Assembly: GCA_946807835.1 (NCBI GenBank) | Contig: OX327702.1 | Coordinates: forward strand, 12,400,001 to 12,464,000 | Reading direction: 5' to 3' | Source of the DNA: Ailanthus altissimus | Lineage: Eukaryota > Streptophyta > Magnoliopsida > Sapindales > Simaroubaceae | DNA: 64,000 bases | Part shown: one piece after another, positions 24,624 through 37,019 of the stretch | How the letters are laid out: every line of letters starts with the position of its first letter | How positions within the stretch are numbered: position 1 is the first letter of the stretch | Position numbers and translations under genes: made by a program | Notes under the pieces: model-generated | The model's input: only the letters and a program-made list of their open reading frames with translations | Told to the model about the DNA's origin: nothing | Database searches by the model: none

Positions 24624-26086
24624 TGTTAGATATATAATGTTATTTATGCCCTTAAAGTATATGAAATAATATTTTACTAGACTAATCAAGTTTATTCATA
24701 TATATAATTGATCATACATTGATAAGCTTATATTTATAAAGTATGTGATTTATGTATTAGGCATATGATGCTAATACAGAGGATATTGATCACAAGTTCT
24801 TTATAAATTAAATCATGTTCACAACTATTAATGAAAAGAGCATTTCATTATGTAAAGTTGTAGTTTTTTTGCTTCTTATAGTGGATGATTTACCTTGATC
24901 ATTAAAGTAGAGACTTTGAGTAGAAAAATGAGTGTATATGATATATTGAACAGGACCACAGTGAATTTCGATCTGGTTAACTAAATGTCGTAGGTCTTAA
25001 TTCACAAAAGCTTTAATAAGCTTGATTGATCTTAATCCTAAGTAGGTAATGAACTTACATTTATGCACCGTATCTTTTGAGTTATCACGGAGTGAGATCC
25101 ATATAAACGGTCAAAACCTCGATAGCTTGGAGATATAATTTTATGGGTCGTAGGAACATATATTTGCAAGATGAAATCTAATAATTAATGTCCACCTAAT
25201 ATGTTTGCAGTACTTGATCATTAGAATCTGTGGCCACGGTTTATTCAATAAATTATTTATTGAATAATAATATTTATTTATAAATTTGCTTACAAAATTT
25301 ATTGAATAATAATATTTATTTGTAAATGTGTTTACAAATATAGATATATTAAAAAGTGATCATTAGAGCATTCAGTGACTTGGGGGTAAATAAGTAATTA
25401 AAAAGGCAAGACATTTTTTCAAGGCCTAACTTTAATTATGGACATCAATTAGAGGGTCAATTAAGTGGTTATTATTGGTCTAAAGACCAAGCCTAATTTA
25501 ATTAAATGGAGTTTTAATTAAATGGGCTTTTACTTTATAACATGGGTTACTAGAGTACAGCCCTTAACTTTTAGTGGAATAGTCTGGGGTTAACATAGAA
25601 GAATTGGTGTATTATGAGATAATAATGACTAGGCCTTTTAACTTGGAGTTAGGAAGCCCATAGGCCTTGCAATCCCTCTACTGGCTCAAATCCTAATCAA
25701 ATTATAATTTTCTAATCCTAATCAAATTCTAAATACCTAAAAGAGATCCCTATATATATAAGAGGTATATAATAAGAAAAAAAAACTACAACCATACAGA
25801 GAAAAATTCTTTTACGTATTCTTACGTGGAAAAAGAATTTAATTAATATCATTCTCTCAGATTTGGGTATTAGTGGTTTTAGAGATTAAGAAAGATTCAC
25901 GCGTCCACACGCGTTGAGTTTGAAGATTGAGGGTAGTAAAGAAGATTGCAGCCAGTTAATTCAAGATCTGTCATAGCAAGAAATTGAGATAATCTTCTAT
26001 CCCTATATATGTAATATGAACAAGACAATTTGGCTTCCGCTGTGTTTATTTTTATTAACAGAAAAAATTTTATTTAACAACCTACA
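24624..26086 (+). repeat. 3' LTR of copia 2
   Basis: Full 1463-bp form; it includes the 442 bp absent from the 5' LTR. Confidence 0.9.
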
Positions 26087-26091
26087 GTTGG

Positions 26092-26729
26092 GGCCTTTAA
26101 AAGTACATTTTAACCTTTATTTTGGTCACCATTTCTGGCTTCAAAGTTGTTGAATTTGCACTTAGCACTTTATATATTTTCTTATCATTTGTTTTTATTT
26201 TTATATGAATATTTTGTTTATGAAACTTATTGATACTAATTTTAAATCACAGTTATGATAAAGAGGCATAGAGAGAGAATTCAACCACAAGTTCATTTTA
26301 GAATGCAAGCAATGTAAATGGGGGTCAATAAAATTTAAGAATCGAAATTACTTTTGTAATGTGAGAGTAAATCTACAAATTTTAGAGTCACACAACAAGC
26401 TCATATTTTGCTACATAATAAATGGTTGTAACTACTATAAATATTGGTAACTCGAACTTGATGAAGTTCATAAAAGTATTGCAAGGAGAATTTCATTTAA
26501 TAAAGTGAATGTGGGGTTAGTCAAATTCCAAAACAGGCATTGTGAATGCAGTTTGGTTGCATTTATTGGCATATCATAATCTACTATTAATCTTAATAAA
26601 TTATACTTTTGATGCATGAGAATGTGTTGGTATTATTGGTTTTTGAAACTTAACTATTATGAGTACAATGCAACTGCATCATCAAATATCTGCACCCAAC
26701 AAAATAACGAGCAATCTTTAAAGTATCAA
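26092..26729. other. Unassigned DNA between copia 2 and solo LTR B
   Basis: A plus-strand frame of about 50 codons (about 26300-26450, reading LECKQCKWGSIKF) looks Cys/Lys-rich and protein-like but then stops, and I do not recognise it. The segment continues after solo LTR B at 29516. Confidence 0.3.
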
Positions 26730-29510
26730 TGTAATATCCAATCCCTATTAATAGTATTGGCACTTAGATTTCGGCATAGAGCAAATAAGACACCGTAGGG
26801 TTACTCAATTTTAACTCTATTGAAAATATTTTGTTTATAGTGCACGTGAGAGATATTAGACCTAATTTGATAATTTCACACTCGATCGGTGCGCCGGACG
26901 ACCCTAGAATATTTTTGGAATTTTTCTCTATTGGCTTAGAAAAGGAAATCCTAATTTACTACATGAATTTTCATTTAAGGGTTATGTATGGAACAAGCCT
27001 TTGTTGAGAAATACAATCTATATATTAGATAATGGACCAATTAGAAGCAATCTCATGGATTGCCAAGTTGAAACTTCTAGTTAGTTCTTTGGACTATTCT
27101 AACTAGATAGTTACAAATGAACTAATTACATAATTAGTTTTCAACTAATGGCAGATTAGAAATTTTAAGTAAGTTGAAGGGCAAAATGGTCAAATTAGGG
27201 AGCACTATATATATGTTGGAAGTGTGTAGAATTTTGAAGAGATCAAAAGCAAACACTTAGAGCAAAAAAGAGAGAAAATTCGAGCTTCAAGGGGGGGTGC
27301 TGCTACAGTGACTTTTCAATTTTTTTTTCCATGATTTTTCATGTTTAATCAAACCAAAATAAGGTTACATACCAATCCCTAAGCTCAATTGAAGTCTCAA
27401 TTAGTGAAAATTCAAGAAAACGAGGTAAGAAAAGCATTGTAGTATGAGTTTGATAAGTGAGCTTTCAAGAATGCTTCAATTGACATTCTTATGTGTATTC
27501 TTGGCTTAGATTGAGTTGAATTCTAGTGTGGAGCTTGAAGGAGTCATCAATTTGAAGAAATTGGCAAGGTAAGAATTAGGGTTTTTGGTGATTTTGTTGT
27601 AGAGATTTCAATTGGTTGTAATTAGGGCTTTAGAATGAAATTGGCTTGATTTTGTGTAATTGGAACAAGAAATTGAGAAAAGGAATGTGTTGGAACCTAG
27701 GGTGAAATTTTGCCACTTTAGGGAAGTTAGGGATTGAGTGGTGTTTTGATTGAGTTGTTGTGTGTAAATTGTGCATATTGTAAATTGAATGTATATGGTT
27801 GATGGAAAAACCAAAAATGAAGAAAATGGGACATAATTGTCCATTTTGGAAGGGTGAAGGGCATGTATGTCCAACGAAGTTATAGCGTGCAATAATTTTC
27901 AGGGCGTCGGATGGTGAGTTAGATTAGATTATATGGCTCCGTAAATAAAAATCGGGAAGCATTATGCATCCGGGCTTTGGATGCCGATTAAGGCGTTTAG
28001 TAGTTAAATGAGATTCTAGCATTCGATTTGGTTCTAAATGTCATTTGTGGTGCGTAGGTGAAGATAACTGAGAGCGGTGACGGGAGCAGAAATTGGGAGC
28101 AAAATTAAGTGCGGAGCAGTAGTGAGTGAAAATCTACCTTTTTCTGTTATCTTTTGTTTATTATGTTTCAGTATAATGAAAATGTATGTTTTATGAGTTT
28201 TCAATGCATAAATATGATTATGATCTTGATATGTATCCATAGATATGCATTTACACGTTCGGTTTAAGAAATAGTTTTAAAATTTTTGCATTTATTTTAA
28301 AGGCCATTAGTACCCTCAGATTATAGTGGTGATGATTGTATTAGACCCGGCCAGTATAGCTCGTGCACATGGGCAGGTCTTGGAGGTGTGTCACTAATTT
28401 TGAAAAGTCGAGATGTCGAGTCATGTGAGTCGCCCTATATGTACGGGGTATTGTCTCGCTATATGTATGCGATGTAGGATTTTGCTGCATAACCAGTGAG
28501 ATGTCTTGAGATGTCACTGTGGGTGCTGCTAGTTGAGGTGCCCCGTGACCTACTCACGTGTGCGGTGCTAGTTGAGTCACTGCGTGAGTATAGAGCTTTA
28601 GGGTTACCATTGGTACAGTTTAGAAAGAAAATGGCCGAGCGAGGATTTTACTAGTTTTCAATTTACCGATAGCATTTATGCATTTATATGCACACAGCAA
28701 TTATTATGTTATACAGATTTTGGATGTGGTTTTCTAAAGATGTAGATAAAACTCGCTCGACAAGATTTTAATAGCATATGATGTTAGAAACCGTTTTACA
28801 GTTTTACATCAGTTTTAGAAGCATGATTTCTGCATGAACTTTAGAATTTTCTATCTATACATGCTGTTATTTTATTAAAATTTTATTTGCACTCATTGAG
28901 CTCCTTTAGCTCACCCGTTTTGTGTTTTATGTTTTCTAAACCCCTTTCCCAGGTGCAGGTCTCGGTACGCAAGCTGCTGATTCTCCTATTATCGAGTAGT
29001 GGGCCGAATCCGAAGATCATTTTTTTATACATGTAAATGTGCTAAATAGCACTCTTTACTTTATGCATAGTAGTTGTAGGCATGTATATTTGTATGTATG
29101 TTTTGAACCAATAAGAAAAGAATTTGAGATTATGATGATCATTTTTGCTTTTCATGAGTATGCTCATTTTGTGATTCAAATGAATAATTGAGTTGTGTTG
29201 GATTTGATTTGAAAAGAACCGGAGGTCCGAATTGGTAGTATTGAGATGTATTGGAAATAGAAGTGAAATTTCTTTACAGGTTTTATATGGATTTTCTGAA
29301 AAACAAGGGAAACTCTGTCTGTTTTTTTTTAAAATTAAGATGTCATTTTCATGTATATTACAAGACCTTCTCAGTAATAACAAGAATTAAAAAAGGGGTT
29401 CGCCTCGCGGAATTTCTCAAATTACCCAGTTAGGTCGGAGGAACTTCTGTCGGGGTTTTTAGCAGGGCCGCTAGGATCTATAGTAGAGGGTCTCAGGTCG
29501 GATCCTGTCA
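26730..29510 (+). mobile_element. Solo LTR B, same family as solo LTR A
   Basis: A 2781-bp unit with the same ends (TGTAATATCC...CCTGTCA) as 12870-15640, colinear with it and similar throughout, apart from scattered substitutions and small indels. Its own perfect target duplication is ATCAA (26725-26729, 29511-29515). No internal domain is present. Confidence 0.93.
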
Positions 29511-29515
29511 ATCAA

Positions 29516-30475
29516 AGTATAGATAAAGTCATGCAAACCAATGCTATAGGATTTAAGAGAATTCAATCATAATAGAAAAAACTCTTTAGACCCGTGTTGT
29601 CATACTTATAAGCCTCATTATTGGTATTTGTATAAGATTTGCCTTGAGAGGCCAATGTATATGCTATAATACCTATAATATTTGAGTTGTCGTACTTATC
29701 TTAGCAAAAAAAAATCAAAACTATTCATATCATTTCTAGACATCCCAATACAAAAAATAGTTAACATTACCAATAAAGTTCATAAAAAATAGGCATTTAG
29801 ATGACTTATTACTCCCACTTACCACTATGGCTGTTGAGCAATAAATAATCCCCCAATGCAAAATTAGAATAATACATAAATAATCTCCTTCATTGAGTAA
29901 ATAAATAAGTTCATGGTTTATAGAAAACACACCTGATTGGTCCTTAGTGCAACCTTGCATATCCTCTTATTATAGCCAAATTCCTTATATTGTTTACTCC
30001 TATCATTGAGCAGTGTAGTTGAGTATTGAGCTTATATGGGCTTGATTTGGACTAGACTAAATCATCTTCATCATTTAAAAATAACCTTTTTTCAGGGCTT
30101 TGAACTCCTACTGTTGGTGCTAGGGACAGTTGGAGACACTGGTCTCTATCTGGTGGTGTAAACATGCTTAAGGGAGTACCTCAGCATCAACTACAAAAAG
30201 CATCCACTGCCTTTGGTAGCACTCTTCAAGTTATGCCACAAAAGTCTAAATTTGTTTTAAACAATTATTTCTTCATGAGCCAAGGTACTACAGTAGTAAC
30301 CTTAAATTTCTCATTTGGCAGTTGTGGCTTATAAATCTTTTTTGTACAAACAATATTTTCTAGGGCTATTGTACTACAATAATCAAGGGTAAAATAGTGT
30401 ACATGCTTATCAAAACCCATTATCCTAATTGTTATTATCACCCTATTCTATATTCTCTTGGGAGCAATCTAGTTT
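29516..30475. other. Unassigned AT-rich DNA
   Basis: No recognisable gene. A less AT-rich patch at about 30100-30300 has no open frame that I can assign. Short open frames are not supported as genes. Confidence 0.4.
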
Positions 30476-30479
30476 GAGT

Positions 30480-31040
30480 TCATATCATATACAAATAAAA
30501 ATCATGCAATTAAAGTAAATATACAAAAACAAAATCCTAAATCAGCAAAAAATATTTATATTGCACACTCAAAATTTAACACAAATAAACATAAACAAAG
30601 CCACATATGACATGTAATCAAAGCAAAGTTATAAACTCAAAAATGGATTTAAAACCCATAACAGCCCTAAATTAACAAAAAAAACTATATTGCACACTAA
30701 AAATTCAATCAAATCAAACATATACAAAGCCATATATGACATACAAGCGAGGAAAAACCATGAACTCAAAAATGGGTTCAAAACCTAGAAAGCACTAAAT
30801 TAACAAAAAGATTATATTACACACTGAAATCTTAAAAACAAAAATGAAGACATAAACAAAGCCACACATGACATGCAATGAAAGAAAAGCCATAAATTAA
30901 GAAATTGGTTCAAAATCCCCAAAACCCAAAATCAACATATATATATATATATATAACACTCAAAATTCAACAAAAATAAAACCATATATGACATGCAATA
31001 AAAAAAAAACCATTAACTTAAAGTTAAGTTCAAAACCCTA
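30480..31040. repeat. Degenerate tandem repeat, unit about 125 bp
   Basis: Four to five units, each with an ACATGACATGCAAT-like segment, ACTCAAAAATGGGTTCAAAACC and ATTATATTGCACACT. The first landmark recurs at about 30601, 30729, 30862 and 30983, so the period varies from about 120 to 133 bp. One unit contains an AT dinucleotide run (about 30937-30954). Confidence 0.75.
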
Positions 31041-31361
31041 AAATTCACAAACACCTTTATGCATATAGATAGAAGACGATGTCAATCTTTGCAAAGTATC
31101 AATACAATCAACATCATACAAGTATATACGATTACTCATTCACATGATAAAAATATATATTTTTTTAAAAAGATATATGTCAAAATGTTTTATGAATAAG
31201 TATCTTAATAAGCTTCTTCCATGCTCACAAATTAATATTCATTGTATTTGAAACCTTCGTTATCTAGAATTCACAAATTTATGTATTTGATTTTTAAAAT
31301 TATGAGGATGTAATTGAGGAAAAAAATTATGTATTTCTCGAATAGTTGAGGGAGTTAAATG

Positions 31362-33488
31362 TGTTAGGGTCGGTGCTTACACGCCATCCCTGAATGTACA
31401 TATACTTGTGTATTTATACAAATGTACATTACCATTAAATCGCTAATACCAAATTATATGGTATTATGCATGTAACATTATAGACATTGTAGATCTGAAG
31501 GAGTTCAGATCAGATCTAAAGGGTTTAGATAAAGGCTCATAGTCAGCCACCCTGAGATATATAATTACTAAATGTTAGCACAGTTAAGTGTTAACTGGTT
31601 ATAATACTCAGCAGATCCAAGAGTTGGAACCTTGTCTGTAATGAGATATAGACCTAGGAATATACTAGTAACTGCATAGTTGCAAAAGTTGCAATCGGGT
31701 GCCAGGAAATACATGTTGCGCAAGTATGTTCTCGAATAATAGTCCCTGATCTATTTCTACCGATGCAGGTCTATCGGTGGATACCTTTATATATAGATCA
31801 GCATATGTCGTATCTGTCGGGTATAGATGGTCATTACTGACCGACCATGAGCTTGGAGCTCGTATTGACATATGGGTATCCAGTTAAGACTGGATATCGG
31901 ATAGACTCACGAGGGCCTCCGATAGACATTTAATGTAAGCCGTCAATGGAGGGTCCTCTCGAGTTGAGTAGTATATGTGGTCCTTTGACCTGAGTGCCAC
32001 GGTGGGCTTATAAGTGATCCACCATACTTTGGTTCTACACATGTCACAGACCTTTCATGGTGTGACCGCTGGGTGTCGCTGGGTATGGTCCGATGCTTAT
32101 GGAGTTCGGTGCGTACAGATATGGGATCCGTCAGCTCCTATATGGAGTTTGATATCCAGATGCTTCGAGACTGTATCTCAGAAAGTCTTGTGGCCACAAG
32201 CAATGATCCGGAAAAGAGTTCCGACAGGGTGGAACAATATGGCAAAGGAGTTTGCGCATATTGTTCATTGAGATACAAGTCTGGAGATAGGAAATAGATG
32301 AGCACATGGGGATTTGACGGTGATAATCTATATCTCCGCACATCCTGGATATCATGACGGAAGGACTATACGTATGCGTTGTAACCTCAGTTTGTATGGT
32401 TCAACATGCTAATTTGTATATCCGTGACGTGTGCGTGGAGCATAGCTCACGGACTCATGGAATAGTTTCATTTGACGAATCGGGCGTAGAACTTAGGGAG
32501 TCCCGCGATATGGAGTGTACTCGTTGTACACTGGGGCAGCGTCCCGGATTAAATTGTTTAATCTAGCAATATTCAGCGATTTTACGGGAATGCATGCGTG
32601 TGTGTATTTAAGTGTTAAATATAACAATTAGTTAATAATTATTATTTACTAATTGTATTATGACACGTAGCATATTGTGAACCCTCAGTTGAGTTTATCC
32701 AAGTGTGGAATTTGGTGGGATCCGCTAGGGAGTAAACTTGGTAACTATTTATGAGGGACAAAATGGTCATTTCTTAGTTTGATTATTTAACTATTAAATA
32801 ATCAAAATATCTTTCTTTTTATATTATATAATATATATTATTATATATTATTATTATTATATTATATATATATTGTATTATATTTATATTATATATATAT
32901 ATATATAAAGAAGAAAAGAAAAAGGAGAAGAAGCAAGAATTAAGAAGGCCAAATTCGGCCGAGAGAGGGAGAGGAGAAATGGAGAAGAAAGAAAAGAGAA
33001 AGAAGGAAGAAAGGAAAGAAAAAAGAGAAGAAAGAAAAGAGAAAGAAGAAAGGAGAAGAAAATAAAAAAAAAAAAGGAAAAGAAAAATGAAATTATTTCA
33101 TTTTTTTCTCTGCTTCCAATTGGAGTAATTATGAATTGTTTTAAGTTCTCCATTTTTTATCCTTTTGGAGAAAAAGATATAAATTTACTCCCGGTCATTT
33201 TGGGGATTAAGAGTTAATCCCAGGCTAAATATGGAGCTGTTGTTCTAGCTAACCAAGCCCACCGAGTTAGTGACTAGAACTACACGTGAGTTGGTCTTCA
33301 TGCAGACTCTAAGAAAAATACGTGTATAACGTTATACGTTTGGTGAGTTCTCGAATCTTATTAATATATTAATGTGATTAATATATTTATTTATTGTATT
33401 TATTGTAAAATTTATATTTTTGCTACGTTAAGTAATAGACACAATTACACATGCATACACCACATGCTTAGATCCTGCTGCGCCAACA
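31362..33488 (+). mobile_element. Solo LTR C, Ty1/copia (copia 1/3 related)
   Basis: A 2127-bp unit from TGTTAGGG to CGCCAACA, flanked by perfect AAATG duplications (31357-31361, 33489-33493). Its start, the central block around ACCATACTTTGGTTC, and the end CACATGCATACACC match, in the reverse direction, the LTRs of copia 1 and copia 3. The element therefore read toward the right. No internal coding sequence or second LTR remains. It includes a striking purine tract near its 3' end. Confidence 0.93.
32905..33080 (+). repeat. Purine-only tract in solo LTR C
   Basis: About 175 bp almost free of pyrimidines on the plus strand, built of GAAAGAAG/GGAGAAG words and interrupted only by a short CCAAATTCGGCC patch. 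It lies downstream of where the LTR promoter should be. Confidence 0.8.
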
Positions 33489-33493
33489 AAATG

Positions 33494-34102
33494 AAAACGA
33501 TTTCTTCATCTTCTGAGCACCCAAAGTTTGAATAAGTTAGATGATGGCATATGTCAAACAACATATGACATCGGTCATATGTATTTTTTGAACAATTATG
33601 TGTGCCACTTATTTGATCTGTTATGTCTTTTTTTAAATGACGATGAATGAACGATATTATTATTATGTATGTGAAGTTAAATGTCAATCATTAATAATAA
33701 ATAGTGTAAATAAATATTTTTAAAATTAAAGTGATTAAACTGTTATTTTTACCAAATTATAAGGTCAAATGATTATTTTTTTTAATATTTTAATATTCCT
33801 TTTACAATTATTGAGATATATTTGTCACTTTTTAAAAAATTTAACATTTTTATAAAAAAAAAAGAAAAGTTAAAGAGCGGGGTGCACGTGCGTCGCATTG
33901 ACCGAGTAGGATACTGTAAGCTATCAAGCGTTGGACACAGTCAATTGTAGGCCTTTGCACAAGGCTTTAGTGCTTTCTTATCTTTTTAATTGGAATTGTA
34001 ACTTGATCCTTCTCTTGAGTTCTGACTTTGAATTTGAGCTGATTATTTATGTGGCGTTTTATCAGAATTTTGTAACCTTTTTCTTCACCTTCAAATTCAA
34101 TA
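33494..34102. other. AT-rich intergenic DNA
   Basis: Nothing recognisable. The open frame at about 33931-34143 has no known motif. A GC-richer patch GGGGTGCACGTGCGTCGC lies at about 33878. Confidence 0.4.
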
Positions 34103-34136
34103 ATAGTCACGAATGGAAAGTGAATAGAATATTTAT

Positions 34137-34300
34137 ACTTTAACGCGCTGTTATTGAAAATATAAACAGGTATATTATCTAAGAGATTATCTTAGATAGT
34201 CACGAATGGAAAGTGAATAGAATATTTAATATTGAAATATTTAAAGATAGTCTCTTAGATAATATACTTATTTATATTTTTAATAACAGCCCGCTAAAGT
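34137..34300. mobile_element. Hairpin (foldback) MITE-like element
   Basis: Two arms of about 57 bp (34137-34194 and 34244-34300) are near-perfect reverse complements, starting ACTTTARCGSGCTGTTATT. The 49-bp centre contains a second copy of the 33-bp sequence found just outside the left arm (34103-34135 and 34196-34228). A TA or TATA flanks both ends, which would suit a TA-duplicating element, but the boundary is not certain. Confidence 0.6.
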
Positions 34301-34702
34301 ATAATTTTATATAATATGATCTTATAGAAATTCTCATATACAATAAAAATTTACTAAATTCTAAATATAATTAAATAGAATTAAATAACATAATTTGAAT
34401 AACTTGTTTATTTTTATTTAATATACGAATATAAATATTAAATTATTTATTTTATTTAATTAAAAATAACTAAAAACTAATTACTAATATATTTTAATAT
34501 TTGAGTGGTTGAGCACTCTAATTAATTGCATTTCGCCAAATTCCATGAGGCTGAAAATTTGAGTCCTAATAAATATTGAAAAAATTATCTATTTTTATTA
34601 TGAGTTTATATCGCTAATATGTGGGTGTCTGTTTGGACATGCGTAAATATATAAATAATACATTATTTTGGTTGTATTTTAGTCATTGTATCAGTATTAA
34701 TC
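34301..34702. other. AT-rich intergenic DNA
   Basis: No gene. A short stretch near 34500-34570 (GAGTGGTTGAGCACTCT ... TTTGAGTCC) faintly recalls a tRNA-derived SINE head, but the A and B boxes do not match well. Confidence 0.4.
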
Positions 34703-34707
34703 CTATG

Positions 34708-35557
34708 TGATACAATCCACACCAAGAATTTGATAAAGTTGTGGATCAAGAAGAACTCCAAAATTGTTTAGAAATATATTTGTATGAAACCACAACCCGT
34801 TACTTATATTAAAATAAGAACCTTGGTATAATGAAAATGTCACAATTAATTATGGAATGATTGATTGATAAGTCGAAGGAGAACGCCACGAAAATTATTT
34901 CGATAAGTTCAAAGAGTTCTAAAAGAACTAAAGAAAATTTTCTTAATCAAATTGTTGAGTGCTTTCCTATCATCCCTTATGTATTTATAGTGAACATTTG
35001 GGATGCTAGCATTTATTACAATATTGAATGACAACTTAAAAAAAATTAGTAACTACAAACTACTACCAACATGACTTTTAACTAGCTTTTTCAAACTTTA
35101 CAACTACAACAATAAATGCTATAGACTTTAACTAACTATCAACCACCAACAACTAAGGTTTTATTTTAAATATTATAACTATTATCATAAATGTTTATTG
35201 TAAGCTCCCAAAAGCTTCTAACCACTTGAGTTGCTCAAATGGGCTGCTGTTTCTATCATTCTGTAACACTTGATGAGTCAAACTTGGGTAATTATCAATT
35301 TATAAAACTCCTCTAATTCCATCCACTTTTTGATCTGAGAAATTTCTTCTAGATTATTCCAAGGTTGAATCATGGAAATCTAACTTTGTGGAACATGTGG
35401 AATATCTTCCTTGCACCCATATGAATTTACCTTTACTTAAATATTTTGAATCAGTCCATTAAGAGTTTCTTTGAACCTTTTAGCTCAAGCCCTTGTAATT
35501 GGACCAACTGAAACTTGAATAGGTTATGTATTACATTTGTTAGTTGTGCTCTCATCA
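34708..35557 (-). repeat. 3' LTR of the gypsy element
   Basis: 850 bp, colinear with 38832-39682. The minus-strand purine tract AAGAAGAGGGGAA (about 35558-35570) precedes it. Confidence 0.93.
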
Positions 35558-36063
35558 TTCCCCTCTTCTTGAAAAAGATTTGTCCTCAAATCATCACCTA
35601 CATCAAAAGGACTTAAATCAGTAACATTACAAGTGGCGCTAACATTGTACTCAACTGGCAAATCCAACTTATATGCATTGTCATTGATACGCTCAAGGAC
35701 TTGAAAACATCCATCTCCTCTTGGAAGTAACTTGGATCGCCTTTGTGTCGAAAATCTTTCTTTCTGCATATGCAACCAAACCCGATCTCTGGGTTCAAAA
35801 ATTAACTGTCGACGCCCTTTATTAGCTTATTTTGCATACTGCTCTGTCCTCCTCTCAATGTTGAGTCTTGCTTTCTCATAAATCTGCTTAACAAATTCAA
35901 CATTTTTCTTTCCATCTAAGTTAGCACGTTAAGACAAAGGTAATGACATTAAATCCAATGTAGTTAAAGGATTAAAACCATAAACAGTTTCAAATGGTGA
36001 AAACTTAGTAGCATAATGAATAGTACGATTATAAGCATACTCAACATATGGTAAACATTCTTC
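35524..36063 (-). pseudogene. gypsy integrase C-terminal region
   Basis: The frame open over 35524-35775 carries the plant gypsy C-terminal sequence LLPRGDGCFQVLERINDNAYKLDLP followed by VSATCNVTDLSPFD. The part at 35776-36063 is recognisable but interrupted by a stop near 35828. The final codons run across the purine tract and end 34 bp inside the 3' LTR. No chromodomain is evident. Confidence 0.82.
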
Positions 36064-36617
36064 TCAAGTTTTGATGTTCTTTTTAATTATAACCCTCAAC
36101 AAAGTAGATAAAGTCCTATTTACTACTTCAGTTTCACCATCAGTTTGTGGGTGACGAGTAGTAGAAAATAATAACTTAGTTCCTAACTTACACCATAAAG
36201 TCTTCCAAAAGTAACTCAAGAAATTAGCATCTCTATCTGAAACTATTGTTCTAGGCATACTATGTAATCTTACAATTTTCCTAAAGAAAAAATCAGCAAC
36301 ATATAAAGCATCATCAGTTTTGTGACATAGAATGAAATGTGCCATCTTAGAAAATCTATCCACAACCACAAAAATTGAATCCCCACCACGTTTAGACCTA
36401 GGTAAACCTAACACAAAGTCCATCGAAATATCAATCCAAGGCTCATTGGGAATAGGCAGTGGCATGTACAAACCATGGGGTTGCACTCGGGATTTTGCTT
36501 GCCTACATGTAACACATCTACTATAAATTCTCTCAACATCTCTTTTCATATGTGGCCAGTAAAAGTGTTCTTGCAAACAGCTAAGGTTTTAGCGACTCCA
36601 AAGTGTCCCATTAACCC
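36064..36617 (-). pseudogene. gypsy integrase core
   Basis: A frame of about 170 residues starts [17 protein letters not shown], with CVTCRQAKS giving the zinc-binding cysteines. Catalytic residues are visible as D in [12 protein letters not shown] in VSDRDANF and E in [12 protein letters not shown]. Length and spacing are normal for gypsy integrase. It ends IIKKNIKT at a stop, after which the sequence continues in the C-terminal region. Confidence 0.87.
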
Positions 36618-37019
36618 TCAGCCATGGGATTTCCTTACTAACAAATCACGCAAAGAGCAATTTGGCACACACAATTTATTTTCTCGAAACAAAAAGCTCT
36701 TGTGCCTAAAGAACTTACCTACTGTATTTTTCTCACAAAAATCATGATCTAGAGGATACAAATCTTTAATATGCTCAAAACTAAGTAATTTTGCATTAAG
36801 AGTAGAAATTAATGCGTACCTTCGAGAAAGTGCATCGGCAATAATGTTTTCCTTACCTTGCTTGTATCGGATGACATATGGGAATGTCTCGATGAATTTT
36901 ACCCATTTTACATGTCTCCTGTTCAACTTATATTGGCCCTTCAAATGTTTTAAGGACTCATGATCGGTGTGAATCACAAACTCCTTAGGCCAAAGGTAGT
37001 GTTGCCATGTTTCTAATGC
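36618..37019 (-). pseudogene. gypsy RNase H, C-terminal part
   Basis: Reads [15 protein letters not shown], then [21 protein letters not shown] and IADALSRR, the standard end of the gypsy RNase H, followed by the linker toward integrase. A stop near 37020 separates it from the RT part. Confidence 0.87.

Larger units (their letters stand above)
18229..26086 (+). mobile_element. Ty1/copia LTR retrotransposon, decayed (copia 2)
   Basis: LTRs begin TGTTAGA at 18229 and 24624 and share the ending AACAACCTACA. A primer site follows the first LTR and a purine tract precedes the second. Copia-order gag, protease, integrase, RT and RNase H remnants lie between them on the plus strand. The flanks GTTAT (18224-18228) and GTTGG (26087-26091) agree at three of five positions, as an eroded target duplication might. 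Gag has lost most of its middle and the frames are broken repeatedly. It belongs to a different copia family from copia 1 and 3. Confidence 0.93.

Noticed and set aside
12870..29510. A single giant 16.6-kb LTR element bounded by the two 2.77-kb repeats
   Set aside because: Each repeat has its own perfect target duplication, and the sequence between is a separate copia element with its own LTRs and flanking DNA.
31665..32566. Cluster of overlapping ORFs on both strands
   Set aside because: They lie inside solo LTR C, overlap one another on both strands, and match the non-coding LTRs of copia 1 and 3.
32884..33153. Minus-strand ORF of Phe/Ser/Leu composition
   Set aside because: It is simply the complement of the purine tract in solo LTR C.
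34500..34580. tRNA-derived SINE head
   Set aside because: The box A and box B resemblance is weak and the distance and tail do not support it.
36332..36747. Plus-strand ORFs across the gypsy integrase
   Set aside because: Antisense shadows of the minus-strand integrase and RNase H frames.
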